From assembly GCA_020634415.1 (NCBI GenBank), contig JACKBT010000001.1:62001-126000 (forward strand): DNA of 64,000 bases. The letters are read 5' to 3'. Every line of letters starts with the position of its first letter. Positions within the stretch are counted from its first letter, which is position 1. Below the pieces are notes generated by a model. That model was given only the letters and a program-made list of their open reading frames with translations. It searched no databases and was not told the DNA's origin. Origin of the DNA: Ardenticatenaceae bacterium. GTDB taxonomy: Bacteria > Chloroflexota > Anaerolineae > Promineifilales > Promineifilaceae. Both the position numbers and the translations under genes were made by a program. Positions 1-8,176 of the stretch are shown piece by piece.

Positions 1-434
1 GTGAGGGTGAAACTCAGACCGTTGAATGGAATCATCATTTTGTGATAACGAATTGGCATTTTCAGTTAACGGGCTATATGCGGGGGGGGCGTGAGCGACG
101 GGTGCAGAAGAATTGGCTCTGTTTAGCCAGCCAGGTGCGGCAGGAAGAGGCACGGGTGATTGTGTATACGTATCTTGCGCCTAAGAAAGCGGCCGTGTGG
201 CTGGCAGATGACAAAAGCGAAACAGCCTTTCACGAAATCAAAGCCAGCGACATCTACAGCAACACCCTGCGTGACCGCTTTCTGGCCCCCGCCCGCCCCG
301 ATATTCCCAAGCAGGTGCTGGCGGGCAAAGATGGCAGCTATTGGCTGGCCGAACGCCGCCGTTGGAAGGATGGCGTGGAATTAACGCCCCAAGATTTTGC
401 GACGTTTATGGAGTATATAAAACGTAAGGCGTAA
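1..434 (+). CDS. Hypothetical protein, 3' part (5' end outside window)
   Basis: The reading frame is open from the left edge of the window (codons from base 3) to a TAA at 432-434, so the N-terminus lies outside. A GTG at 42 could be used as a start, but in-frame coding continues upstream of it and there is no obvious ribosome site. About 143 residues are visible, basic and rich in Trp and Arg, with no signal peptide or membrane segment in view. I do not recognise the family. The stop is followed closely by the acyl-CoA dehydrogenase gene, with only a heptamer repeat between, so co-transcription is possible. Confidence 0.5.
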   Translation, partial: EGETQTVEWNHHFVITNWHFQLTGYMRGGRERRVQKNWLCLASQVRQEEARVIVYTYLAPKKAAVWLADDKSETAFHEIKASDIYSNTLRDRFLAPARPDIPKQVLAGKDGSYWLAERRRWKDGVELTPQDFATFMEYIKRKA

Positions 435-460
435 AGAGTCATTTACGTTTTACGTTTCAC
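420..460. repeat. Heptamer repeat hairpin (TTTACGT)
   Basis: Units AACGTAA, GGCGTAA, then TTTACGT, TTTACGT, TTCACGG run in a 7-bp register. The two halves are near-inverse and can pair. The left half overlaps the end of the preceding gene. Confidence 0.6.
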
Positions 461-471
461 GGAGATTTCCC

Positions 472-1635
472 ATGTTTGATTTCATCACTGAAGAACATAA
501 AATGATTCAAGAAGCCGCCCGCGACTTCGCCCAAAGTGCCATTGCCCCTATTGCCGCCCATCATGATGAGACGGGTGAATTTCCTATTAACACGGTGCGC
601 CAGATGGGGCAGTTGGGTTTTATGGGCATTGAAGTGCCTGAAGAGTATGGTGGGGCAGGTATGGATACGCTGGCGTATTCGCTGGCCTTGACCGAAATCT
701 GCAAGGCTGATGCCAGCCATGGCACGATTATGTCGGTGAATAATTCGCTCTTTTGTCATGGCCTGATGAAGTATGGCACGGAGGCGCAGCGGCAGAAGTA
801 TCTGGTGCCGGTAGCCAGCGGTGAGAAATTGGGGGCTTACAGCCTGACGGAGCCGATGAGTGGCAGTGATGCGGGGACGATGGCCAGCCGGGCGGTGTTG
901 AACCCGGCCGGGACCCACTACATCATCAACGGCCGCAAATCCTGGGTCACCTCGGCCCCCTATGCCGATATCATTGTACTGTTTACCATGACCCAGCCGG
1001 AGAAGAAGCACCGCGGCGTGACCGCTTTCATTGTTGAGACGGACAAACCGGGCTTCAGCCGGGGCAAGACGGAGCCAAAGCTGGGCATCCGGGCCAGCGC
1101 GACCAGCGAGATCATGTTTGATAATTACGAGTGCCCGGTGGAGAACCGGCTGGGCGAGGAGGGGGATGGCTTTAAGATTGCCATGAGCGTGCTAGACGCC
1201 GGCCGTATTGGTATCGCCTCGCAGGCGTTGGGCATTGCGACGGCGGCACTGGAGGCCAGTGTGAGTTATGCACGGGAGCGCGAGGCGTTTGGGCAAAAGA
1301 TTGGCCAGTTCCAGATGATTCAGCAGAAGCTGGCGGATATGAAATGCCGTGTGGAAGCCAGCCGTTTGCTTATTTACCAGGCGTGTGCGGCGAAGAAGGC
1401 CGCCAAAGAGACCGGTGCGCGTTATTCATTGGAAGCGAGTATGGCGAAATTATACGCCAGTGAAACGGCGATGTGGGTGACGACGCAGGCGATTCAGATT
1501 CATGGGGGTATGGGTTACAGCAAGGAGATGCCGCTGGAACGTTATTTCCGTGATGCCAAGATTACGGAGATTTACGAAGGCACGAGTGAGATTCAGCGGA
1601 TGGTAATTGCGCGGCAGTTGACAGGTTTGCGCTGA
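472..1635 (+). CDS. Acyl-CoA dehydrogenase
   Basis: Flavoprotein that oxidises acyl-CoA to trans-2-enoyl-CoA in beta-oxidation or branched-chain amino acid breakdown, passing electrons to ETF. Length 387 aa is typical of the short-chain type. The first signature is near residues 122-135 (SLTEPMSGSDAG). The C-terminal signature contains IHGGMGYSKEMP and YEGTSEIQ, whose Glu (about E369) is at the catalytic-base position of butyryl-CoA dehydrogenases. The ATG at 472 follows a GGAG at the right distance. Substrate cannot be set from sequence; short-chain or isovaleryl/2-methylbutyryl is likely. Two hairpins follow the stop, so the transcript probably ends here. Confidence 0.95.
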   Translation: MFDFITEEHKMIQEAARDFAQSAIAPIAAHHDETGEFPINTVRQMGQLGFMGIEVPEEYGGAGMDTLAYSLALTEICKADASHGTIMSVNNSLFCHGLMKYGTEAQRQKYLVPVASGEKLGAYSLTEPMSGSDAGTMASRAVLNPAGTHYIINGRKSWVTSAPYADIIVLFTMTQPEKKHRGVTAFIVETDKPGFSRGKTEPKLGIRASATSEIMFDNYECPVENRLGEEGDGFKIAMSVLDAGRIGIASQALGIATAALEASVSYAREREAFGQKIGQFQMIQQKLADMKCRVEASRLLIYQACAAKKAAKETGARYSLEASMAKLYASETAMWVTTQAIQIHGGMGYSKEMPLERYFRDAKITEIYEGTSEIQRMVIARQLTGLR

Positions 1636-1645
1636 TTGTCTGTTT

Positions 1646-1680
1646 AGATGGGGTCAATCTTGCAGATTGACCCCATCTTT
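1646..1680 (+). terminator. Rho-independent-like terminator
   Basis: A perfect 15-bp inverted repeat (1646-1660 with 1664-1678, 3-nt loop) lies 10 bp after the acyl-CoA dehydrogenase stop and ends in TTT. Confidence 0.75.
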
Positions 1681-1685
1681 ACTCT

Positions 1686-1721
1686 AAACGCCCTTCAATA
1701 GAGGAGGGCGTTTTTGTTTTT
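1686..1721 (+). terminator. Second intrinsic terminator
   Basis: Stem AAACGCCCT / AGGGCGTTT (1686-1694 with 1705-1713) is followed by a T-rich run to 1721. It backs up the hairpin at 1646 and separates the gene from the convergent yggT. Confidence 0.75.
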
Positions 1722-1729
1722 AGGGGGAA

Positions 1730-1984
1730 CTATCTTAGAAATCTTTGCAGAATCGCCAGGATGAAGAGAACGATCATGGGGCTAAAGTCTAAGCCGCCAG
1801 AGGGAGGAATGACACGACGGATGGGTTCGAGAATGGGTTCGGTGATTTGGTAGACGAAGCGCATGATGGGGCCCCAGGTGGAATCGTAGGGGCTGATGCG
1901 GGCAAAGCTAAAAATCATGCGGGCGATGAAGAGGATAAAGAGGGCGTAGGATATGTAACCAATGATGATGCTTAGTAAACTCAT
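1730..1984 (-). CDS. yggT: YggT family membrane protein
   Basis: A small integral membrane protein of 84 aa with two hydrophobic helices flanking a conserved stretch (FARISPYDSTWGPIMRFVYQ and TEPILEPIRRVIPP), the YggT-family pattern. The family is linked to cell-envelope and division-site functions and to osmotic tolerance; the exact role is unknown. The frame is open further upstream, but the ATG at 1984 is preferred: it has AAAGGA just before it and starts right at the family N-terminus (MSLLSIIIGY). It lies 19 bp downstream of yggS, the usual partner, so the two are probably one operon. Confidence 0.88.
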   Translation of the reverse strand: MSLLSIIIGYISYALFILFIARMIFSFARISPYDSTWGPIMRFVYQITEPILEPIRRVIPPSGGLDFSPMIVLFILAILQRFLR

Positions 1985-2003
1985 TATATTCCTTTGTGTT
2001 TTT

Positions 2004-2735
2004 CTAATGTCGTGAGCCGAAGATGGCTCGGCCAACGCGGATATGGGTGGTGCCTTCTTCAATGGCGATCTCGAAGTCGTCGGTCATGCCCATGGAGAGC
2101 TGACGGAAATTCTGGTCGGGGAATTCGTCTTGTAACCAGTGGGCCAGTTGGCGGGTGCGGCGGAAGACGGTGCGAATGATGTCTTCGGGTACATCCCAGG
2201 GGGCCATTGTCATGAGGCCACAAATTGTTAAGCCAGGCAGTCCGGCGATTTCTGTGACGGCTTTACGCAGGTCGGCGCGTTGGGTTGCGCTGGTTTCCCA
2301 GTCGCTCATGTTAAACCCAGATTTGCTGCCTTCGCCGGAGATGTTGATTTCGAGGAAGGTGGGTAACACACGGCCGTTTTCCACTACCTGCGGCGACAAA
2401 CGACGGGCAATCTTGAGCCGATCCAGCGCGTGAAAGACATCGGCGTGGGCCGCGGCATCGTTGGTTTGGCGGCTTTGCAGGGTGCCGATTTGGTGCCAGA
2501 TGATGGTGTTGTCGGGGAGGTGGGTGTGGAAATACGGCCGTTTCTGGGCCAATTCGTGGGTGCGGTTTTCGCCAAAGTGGCGCATCCCGGCTGCGTAGGC
2601 TTCTACGAGAACTTCTACCGGCCAGGTTTTGGTGACGGCGATGAGGGTGATGGCGGAAGACGGCCGTTCCGCTCGCGCCGCCGCGGCTTCAATTCGTTGT
2701 TGTACATGGGCGTAGTTTTCAGCAATTGTGGTCAT
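2004..2735 (-). CDS. yggS: YggS/PLPBP family pyridoxal-phosphate homeostasis protein
   Basis: Single-domain PLP-binding TIM-barrel protein (243 aa) that buffers pyridoxal phosphate and affects amino-acid pools; it is not known to catalyse a reaction. The Schiff-base lysine is K36 in IAVTK. Other family blocks are HFGENR, GLMTMAP and LSMGMTDDFEIAI, followed by the phosphate-binding end (HIRVGRAIFG). It sits directly upstream of yggT, the conserved neighbour. The ATG at 2735 has no strong ribosome site. A heptamer-type repeat (GTGTCAG) lies just upstream. Confidence 0.95.
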   Translation of the reverse strand: MTTIAENYAHVQQRIEAAAARAERPSSAITLIAVTKTWPVEVLVEAYAAGMRHFGENRTHELAQKRPYFHTHLPDNTIIWHQIGTLQSRQTNDAAAHADVFHALDRLKIARRLSPQVVENGRVLPTFLEINISGEGSKSGFNMSDWETSATQRADLRKAVTEIAGLPGLTICGLMTMAPWDVPEDIIRTVFRRTRQLAHWLQDEFPDQNFRQLSMGMTDDFEIAIEEGTTHIRVGRAIFGSRH

Positions 2736-2746
2736 GGGTCTAGTGT

Positions 2747-2771
2747 CGTGTATCAGGTGTCAGGTGTCAAG
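2747..2771. repeat. Heptamer repeat (GTGTCAG)
   Basis: Short run with GTGTCAG followed by GTGTCAA in 7-bp register and an imperfect unit before them, immediately upstream of yggS. Confidence 0.45.
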
Positions 2772-2809
2772 GTTGGAATGGCGGGAAGGTGTGATGAAGG
2801 GATTTTGTG

Positions 2810-2837
2810 GTAGGGTCGAGGCGCGCCTCGACCCTAC
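2810..2837. repeat. Perfect 28-bp palindrome (GTCGAGGC family)
   Basis: Two 14-base arms (2810-2823 and 2824-2837) are exact inverse copies with no spacer. The arm shares GTCGAGGC with the hairpin at 20415-20460. It lies between yggS and the sugar dehydrogenase gene. Confidence 0.85.
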
Positions 2838-2910
2838 ATCTTGTGTCAACCCCATAAATTCCTGAAGAACCCAATTACTAAGGGATTGCAAATCCTCCAA
2901 TCTCCTTTTC

Positions 2911-4296
2911 TCAACCCGTGTAACTTATCTTAAAAATGATGCCTGTCGCCCAGTCAACCACGTAGAGGCTGCCGTCGGGGGCGACGGTGACATCTATGGG
3001 GGCGGCGAAGCCCATGGCAAAGTCACTGCCCGATGTGCCGCCAGGGATTAGACGCACCACTTTCTGCGCCCCAGGGAACGCACTCCACAATGTCACAAAG
3101 AGGCTGTTGAAATAGCCAGGGAATTGCTCGGCCAGATAAACCGTAACACCTGTGGGCGAACTGTGGGGGATGAACTCGTAGACAGGGGGAATGATTTCTG
3201 TGCCAGCGGGCGGCGAGAAGCAGGTGTCACAGGTATACCAGGGGTAGCCATGTTCGCCGCCAGGGACAATACGATGCAGCCGCTCGGGGGGGCCATAGTC
3301 GGGCGAGTTGTCGGTGGCGAAGAGTTGGCCGTTGGCATCCCAGGTGATGTCGTAGGCGTTGCGCAGTCCACGAGCGTAGACTTCGGGTTCGCCGCCGTTG
3401 GGATTGAAGCGCAAGATAGCCGCTTCCAACGGATGGCGCTCATCTTGCTGATTGCTGCCATCTAAAATCTCGCCGTGATCGGCACGGCCACCCACGCTGA
3501 CGTAACCGTACCCATCGGGGCCAAAGGCGATGCCGTTGGCGGCGTGGAGGTAGGTGTAACAGCAGGGCAGGCCGGAGAGAATTTGTGGGCCGTTGGCAAT
3601 GGACACCTGTGCCTCGCCACCTACGTTCTCATCGCGGACGCGGCTGGAGACAAAAAGGTTGTTGGTTCCGGGTTGGAAGGCGATGCCGGTGGGGGTGTTG
3701 AAGCCGCTGGCGTAGACGGTGCTGCGGCCGTCGGCATCCAGGGCGTAGATTGTGCCGGCCTGCATGGCGACATAGAGACGGCCGTCTGGCCCAAACGTCA
3801 TGCTGGTGGGGTTGCCTTCCAGGTGGGCAAAGTAGCTGGCGGTGAAGCCTGCGGGAACCTGGATACGCGCTTCCCAGGCGGCTATGTCGTCGTTGCAGGG
3901 GTATTTATCGCTGCAAATGCTGGCCGCGTAGGGAGGCTGGGCCACGCCGGTGATGGGTTCTAGATTGGCGGTGGGGGCCGGGGTGGGGGTCTCGGTAGCG
4001 GTGGCGGTGGGCGTGGGGATGAGAGTGGCGGTGGGAATAGGGGTGTTGGTGGCGGTGTTGGCCAGGGTGATGGCGGCGTTGCTGGCGGTGGTGGCGGTGG
4101 GTGTCGGGGTCGCTTCGCTTGCGGGGGAGTTGTCAACGGTCAATGTTTCGGTGGGCTGGGGAACGGCCGTTGCGGGTTCGGTGGCTGGGGTAACGGCCGT
4201 TGCGGCTGGCGTGGGGTCGGCGGCTTGGGTGCAGCCGAACAGTGTCAGGGTGACAAGCAAAAAGGTTATTTTTATCAGTTTTTGGTACATGATCAT
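2911..4296 (-). CDS. PQQ-dependent sugar dehydrogenase-like lipoprotein
   Basis: Predicted exported lipoprotein: hydrophobic signal followed by the lipobox LFGC (Cys22). A Thr/Pro/Ala-rich linker of about 90 residues then leads to a six-bladed propeller of the glucose/sorbosone dehydrogenase (GSDH) family. Typical blade motifs are GIAFQPGTNNLFVSSR, GIAFGPDGYGYVSVGGR, YARGLRNAYDITWD and GEHGYPW. Family members oxidise aldoses with PQQ, or are catalytically silent sugar-binding propellers; which applies here cannot be decided. Start is ATG 4296 or ATG 4290, neither with a good ribosome site. A 94-bp palindromic element with an 8-bp target duplication is inserted 14 bp upstream of the start, likely in the promoter region. 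Confidence 0.88.
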   Translation of the reverse strand: MIMYQKLIKITFLLVTLTLFGCTQAADPTPAATAVTPATEPATAVPQPTETLTVDNSPASEATPTPTATTASNAAITLANTATNTPIPTATLIPTPTATATETPTPAPTANLEPITGVAQPPYAASICSDKYPCNDDIAAWEARIQVPAGFTASYFAHLEGNPTSMTFGPDGRLYVAMQAGTIYALDADGRSTVYASGFNTPTGIAFQPGTNNLFVSSRVRDENVGGEAQVSIANGPQILSGLPCCYTYLHAANGIAFGPDGYGYVSVGGRADHGEILDGSNQQDERHPLEAAILRFNPNGGEPEVYARGLRNAYDITWDANGQLFATDNSPDYGPPERLHRIVPGGEHGYPWYTCDTCFSPPAGTEIIPPVYEFIPHSSPTGVTVYLAEQFPGYFNSLFVTLWSAFPGAQKVVRLIPGGTSGSDFAMGFAAPIDVTVAPDGSLYVVDWATGIIFKISYTG

Positions 4297-4309
4297 TCTG
4301 TCAATCTCG

Positions 4310-4403
4310 GTAACTGTTCACCCTCCCGGAGGTTTTCCCTCGAGAGAGCCTCCGCAAAAGAAGCCTCCGGGAGGATTTTTCACTCGAGGGGCTGAATAAT
4401 TAC
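4310..4403. mobile_element. MITE-like palindromic element, copy A, with 8-bp target duplication
   Basis: A 94-bp element begins GTAACTGTTCA and ends TGAATAATTAC (near-inverse ends). Nested inverse arms CCTCCCGGAGG / CCTCCGGGAGG lie inside. CAATCTCG occurs immediately on both sides (4302-4309 and 4404-4411), as expected for a target-site duplication. A related copy in the opposite orientation lies at 37119-37214. There is no coding capacity, so it would have to be mobilised in trans. Confidence 0.8.
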
Positions 4404-4480
4404 CAATCTCGTTAAATTTGGATTTAGGACTGACGATGGCCTAAGCTATGGAATTACATCATCAGCGAGGCAATGATAGC

Positions 4481-4867
4481 CTAATTTGGGGCCGAGTCAT
4501 GGGGTTCTGTGATGAGGGTTTGCAAGCGGCGGAGGATGGCCTGGATACGGCCGTTTGCCAATAACTCACCCCAAAACCCAGTCGAAAAACGCTCGCCGCG
4601 CACACAGTAGGTGAGCATGGTTTTGATGGCTGGCAGGTCGGCCTGGGCGATGAAGGCATCATCAGCGACGAGTTTGCCCGCTTCGGCTGGTTGATATTGG
4701 TAATCCATCCAGACGGCATCGCTGGCGAGGTTAAAAAAGGCGGTGACATCAGCAGCATATTGGGGATGGAGGCCGCGCCAACCGGCTAAAAAGTCACGGT
4801 CTGGCTGCTCGAAGGCGGGCAGGAAGGCCAGGAGTTGGTTGATTTTTTCGGGGGTGATTTGGTTCAT
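4481..4867 (-). CDS. DUF6508 domain protein
   Basis: A soluble 128-aa protein. The C-terminal half has the block MLTYCVRGERFSTGFWGELL followed by ILRRL, which matches my memory of the DUF6508 family (Leu-Thr-Tyr, Arg-x-Glu-Arg-Phe, small residue, Gly, Trp). The N-terminal part, with LPAFEQPDRDF and HPQYAADVTAFF, fits too. Function unknown. The ATG at 4867 is preceded by AGGGGA. It lies 10 bp downstream of dtd and is probably co-transcribed with it. Confidence 0.7.
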   Translation of the reverse strand: MNQITPEKINQLLAFLPAFEQPDRDFLAGWRGLHPQYAADVTAFFNLASDAVWMDYQYQPAEAGKLVADDAFIAQADLPAIKTMLTYCVRGERFSTGFWGELLANGRIQAILRRLQTLITEPHDSAPN

Positions 4868-4877
4868 AGGAGTCCCC

Positions 4878-5315
4878 TTATTTTTCCAGCATCAGGGTGA
4901 CGGGGCCGTCGTTGTGGATGGCGACGTGCATGACGGCCCCAAAAATGCCGGTGGCGACGGTGAAGCCCTGTTGGCGGAGTTTGGCGACGAAGTAGTCGAA
5001 GAGGGGTTCGGCGTGTTCGGGGCGGGCGGCCTCTATGAAAGACGGCCGTCGGCCCTTCCGCGCATCACCATACAGCGTAAATTGGGAGACGGCCAGAATT
5101 TGGCCGCCGACATCGTTGAGGGAGAGGTTCATTTTGCCTTCTTCGTCTTCAAAGAGGCGGATGCCAGCGATTTTTTGGGCCAGCCAGTCGGCTTCGGCTT
5201 CGCCGTCGGCGTGGGTGATGCCGACGAGGATGACGAACCCGTGCTGTATTTGGCCGACAATACGGCCGTCTACGGTGACGCTGGCGTGGGAGACACGTTG
5301 GAGGAGTGTTTTCAT
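4878..5315 (-). CDS. dtd: D-aminoacyl-tRNA deacylase
   Basis: Hydrolyses D-amino acids (and glycine) mischarged on tRNA. From ATG 5315 the protein is 145 aa, the family length. The two active-site blocks are SQFTLYG (residues 77-83) and the near C-terminal NDGPVTL. A TTG at 5324 in frame is a poorer start; [13 protein letters not shown] is the usual N-terminus. There is no Shine-Dalgarno: the bases before the ATG are the heptamer array AATTGTC, so initiation may be weak or leaderless. The DUF6508 gene follows. Confidence 0.95.
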   Translation of the reverse strand: MKTLLQRVSHASVTVDGRIVGQIQHGFVILVGITHADGEAEADWLAQKIAGIRLFEDEEGKMNLSLNDVGGQILAVSQFTLYGDARKGRRPSFIEAARPEHAEPLFDYFVAKLRQQGFTVATGIFGAVMHVAIHNDGPVTLMLEK

Positions 5316-5354
5316 AATTGTCAATTGTCAATTGCCAATTGGCAATTGACAATT
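5316..5354. repeat. Heptamer repeat AATTGNC, fold-back
   Basis: Five exact-register units AATTGTC, AATTGTC, AATTGCC, AATTGGC, AATTGAC plus AATT. Because the unit is near-palindromic the whole 39 bp folds back on itself. It fills the entire gap between dtd and the nucleotidyltransferase gene. Confidence 0.9.
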
Positions 5355-6420
5355 AGAGGATGCCTACTTGACTATTATCGCCCAACATTAATTTGTGGGC
5401 TTTGGGTTTGATGGGGGAGCGGGTGACGCTGGCGTTGCGGCCGATGAGGCTGTCTTGGATGCGGGCATCTATGTCTTTGATGATGCTGTGTTCGAGTACC
5501 ATTGAATGCTCGATTTCGCTGTTTTCGACGTGGACATGGTGGTAGATGCTGGTGTAGGGGCCGATGTAGCTGTTGACGATGCGGGTGTGTTCGCCAATGA
5601 TGGAGGGGCCACGCACGACGCTGTTGATGATTTCGGCGCCTTTTTCGATGGTGACGCGGCGGCCGATGGTGCTGTCACGGTCTACATATCCTTCCATTTT
5701 GTACTCCATTTCCTCGAGGACGAGGCCGTTGGCTTCGAGCATGTCGCGGGCCTTGCCGGTGTCTATCCACCAGCCTTCGTGGATGTAGGGGTGAACGGCG
5801 TAGTTGTGCTGGACGAGCCATTGGATGGCGTCGGTGATTTCTAGTTCGCCGCGCCAGGAGGGGGTGATGGCGTTGACGGCTTCCATGACGTGGTGGTCGA
5901 ACATGTAGATGCCGACGAGGGCTAGATCACTGGGGGGGTCTTTGGGTTTTTCGATGAGGCGTTGAATACGGCCGTCTTCGCCCAACACGGCCACCCCATA
6001 ATGCTGCGGTTCGTCCACGCGGGTGAGGACGATTTGGCTGTTCCATTGGCTGCTGGCAAACTGCTGAATCAATTTGCTAATGCCGCCCTGGATGACGTTA
6101 TCGCCGAGAAACATGGCGAAACGGTCATCGCCGAGGAAGTCGCTGGAGATTTTGACGGCGTGGGCCAGGCCAAGCGGCTGGTCTTGGGGGATGTAGGTGA
6201 TGTTGACTCCCCAGGCAGTGCCACTGCCGACGGTTTCTTTGATTTGCTCGGCGGTGCTGCCCACGACGATGCCGATGTCGTTGATGCCGGCGTCACGGAT
6301 GGCTTCGATGACGCGGACGAGGACGGGTTTGTTGGCGACGGGGATGAGTTGTTTGGCGTTGGTGTAGGTGAAGGGGCGCAGGCGTGAGCCGGTGCCGCCG
6401 CTGAGGATGAGTCCTTTCAT
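5353..6420 (-). CDS. rmlA: Glucose-1-phosphate thymidylyltransferase, long form
   Basis: Makes dTDP-glucose (or a related NDP-sugar) from sugar-1-phosphate and NTP, feeding surface polysaccharide synthesis. The N-terminal nucleotidyltransferase domain begins with GGTGSRLRPFT (8-18) and has Lys23 in NAKQL, LGDN near 103 and a WIDTGK block. A C-terminal left-handed beta-helix follows, giving 355 aa, the StrD-like long form rather than the roughly 290-aa RmlA. ATG 6420 has AGGAG upstream. The stop overlaps the heptamer array before dtd. Product specificity (dT versus other) is inferred. Confidence 0.9.
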   Translation of the reverse strand: MKGLILSGGTGSRLRPFTYTNAKQLIPVANKPVLVRVIEAIRDAGINDIGIVVGSTAEQIKETVGSGTAWGVNITYIPQDQPLGLAHAVKISSDFLGDDRFAMFLGDNVIQGGISKLIQQFASSQWNSQIVLTRVDEPQHYGVAVLGEDGRIQRLIEKPKDPPSDLALVGIYMFDHHVMEAVNAITPSWRGELEITDAIQWLVQHNYAVHPYIHEGWWIDTGKARDMLEANGLVLEEMEYKMEGYVDRDSTIGRRVTIEKGAEIINSVVRGPSIIGEHTRIVNSYIGPYTSIYHHVHVENSEIEHSMVLEHSIIKDIDARIQDSLIGRNASVTRSPIKPKAHKLMLGDNSQVGIL

Positions 6421-6437
6421 GTTGGGTTGCTCCTGTT

Positions 6438-6467
6438 GTAATTGAGTAGTTGGTAATTGGGTAATTA
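6438..6467. repeat. Short-period repeat (GTAATTG), 7-8 bp
   Basis: Units GTAATTG, GTAGTTG, GTAATTG, GTAATT at spacings of 8, 7 and 8 bp, just upstream of the nucleotidyltransferase start. Confidence 0.7.
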
Positions 6468-6514
6468 TTGCTTACAGGTGGGGATTTTAGGGGATGGGTG
6501 GGAATTGACAACTA

Positions 6515-8176
6515 TTAGGGGGTGAGTTTGACGGTGTAGATGGTGATCGTGGGGTTGGCGTAGAGGGGCTGGAGGTAAACGGCCGTTTGCGGGTCAAAAT
6601 CACCTAGCTGTTGTTCGCGGGGGCCATACCAGATATAGCGGATGTGGTACTGCTGTATGAGGTCTTGCCGCCAGGTGTGGCTGGTGGTGGTGCTGTAGAA
6701 TTGGCTGACGAGGGCTTGTTTGGTTTCGTAGTCTACTGTTTCGGCCCAGTGGCCGAGTATGACGCGCACGGGGGTGTGGGCGGCGATGTAGTTGCCTGTT
6801 TGCATGTCGCCTATGAGAACGGCCGTTTCCTCCCCATTTTGAGCTAACCAGTTGGCTGCTTCTAGCTCATCGGCGGGGCGGAAGAGGGGGTCGGGGCGTT
6901 GGATGAGGGAGGATGTACTGACGCTGGCGAGGACGTAGAGGTTGGAAAAGCTCATGAAGGCGAGGAAGATGAGGGTGGTGAGGCGGGTAAGGCCGGGCTG
7001 GTTGTAGCGGGGTTTGGTGAGGAGGTGCTGCCATAGTTTTGACTGCTGCCAGCGTGGCAGGAAGAGTTGGGTGAAAGCGGCCGTTGCCAGGATGGCGAGC
7101 GGTACATGGACACCCTGTACGAAGCGGCGCTGGGGGCCAAGGGGGGCGTAGAGCAGCAGGGCGACGGCCAAAATCCATAACCAGAGAATGGCGGTTAACG
7201 GCCGTTGTTCTGGCTTCTTGTACCAATATAGAAGGCCGAGCAGGAGCATGAGGCCGTAGGCCACGATGAAGTGGGGCCAGGGGGGAGATGGGGTGGCTGC
7301 TTGCACATCCCAGGCTTTGAAGACGGCGTTGGTTTGCAGGGTGTAGGCGTAGTAGATGTAGAGGGGGGCGGGGATGAGGTAGGTGCTGGCGAAGAGGAAG
7401 CCTTTTTGCCACAAAAAGCGGCGGGCGCGGAGGGTTAAATAGAGCCAGTAGAGGGCGGTGACGACCATGATGATGTAGAGGAGGAAGGGATAGGCGATGC
7501 CGAGGGCGGTGTTGGAGAGGTTGAGGAGGAGGAGAAGGGGGAAGAGGGTTGTCTGCCCGTCGCCTAATCGCCAAAGGCCCCAGATGCTGATGAGGATGCA
7601 GGCGGTGCCGAGGGTGATGTGGGGGTAGGTGAAGGCGGTGAAGAAGAGGTGGGCACCGGGTTGTTTGAAGTCTACAGGGAAGTGGCCGAGCCAGTAGGGC
7701 TGGCCGATGACGAAGAGGAGCCAGCCGAGGCCGGAGCCGAAGAGGGCGAGGAGGTAGGCGGTCCAACGTTGGAAGCGGTCGGTGAGGAATTGGCTGATGA
7801 AGGCGAAGGTGGTGAGGAAGAGGATGAGGTCGGCGAGGAGGCGGGAGGTGTGCCAGACGGCCGTTATGCTTAGCCCGGTCACTCGCGCCAAATGGCCCAG
7901 CCAGACGTAGAATACGCCGACAAAAGCGCCGTTGTGGGGTTCTGGGGTGAAGGGGATGGTGTAGAGGGCGTGGCCTTGATAGCCCTGGTAGATTTTGGCG
8001 AAGTAGGTCTGGCTGTCTTCGGGGTTCATGATGGTGTGGGTGAAGAGACGGCCGTCTTCGTGGGGCAAGGAGGCGAGGCCGTAGGGGATGAGGGTGATGG
8101 CGATGGTGAGGAGGGCGATGAGGAGGGCGATGAGCCACTCGCGGCGGCTGGAGGGTGCTGGGGATTTAGGGGGCAT
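6515..8176 (-). CDS. Multi-pass membrane protein, probable GT-C glycosyltransferase
   Basis: 553 aa with about ten hydrophobic segments from residue 14 on. A loop after the first helix carries HEDGRLFTHTIMNPEDSQTYF, acidic residues where GT-C enzymes hold their catalytic Asp/Glu, and a soluble C-terminal part starts near 430. GT-C enzymes transfer sugars from polyprenyl-phosphate donors on the outer face of the membrane. Exact family and acceptor are not recognisable. The start ATG 8176 overlaps the stop of the next gene upstream by 11 bp, so the GT genes form one operon. Confidence 0.7.
   Translation of the reverse strand: MPPKSPAPSSRREWLIALLIALLTIAITLIPYGLASLPHEDGRLFTHTIMNPEDSQTYFAKIYQGYQGHALYTIPFTPEPHNGAFVGVFYVWLGHLARVTGLSITAVWHTSRLLADLILFLTTFAFISQFLTDRFQRWTAYLLALFGSGLGWLLFVIGQPYWLGHFPVDFKQPGAHLFFTAFTYPHITLGTACILISIWGLWRLGDGQTTLFPLLLLLNLSNTALGIAYPFLLYIIMVVTALYWLYLTLRARRFLWQKGFLFASTYLIPAPLYIYYAYTLQTNAVFKAWDVQAATPSPPWPHFIVAYGLMLLLGLLYWYKKPEQRPLTAILWLWILAVALLLYAPLGPQRRFVQGVHVPLAILATAAFTQLFLPRWQQSKLWQHLLTKPRYNQPGLTRLTTLIFLAFMSFSNLYVLASVSTSSLIQRPDPLFRPADELEAANWLAQNGEETAVLIGDMQTGNYIAAHTPVRVILGHWAETVDYETKQALVSQFYSTTTSHTWRQDLIQQYHIRYIWYGPREQQLGDFDPQTAVYLQPLYANPTITIYTVKLTP

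Noticed and set aside
6867..8138. A 423-codon minus-strand frame inside the membrane GT gene
   Set aside because: Same strand, shifted frame, translates to Pro/His/Arg runs; not a protein-like composition.
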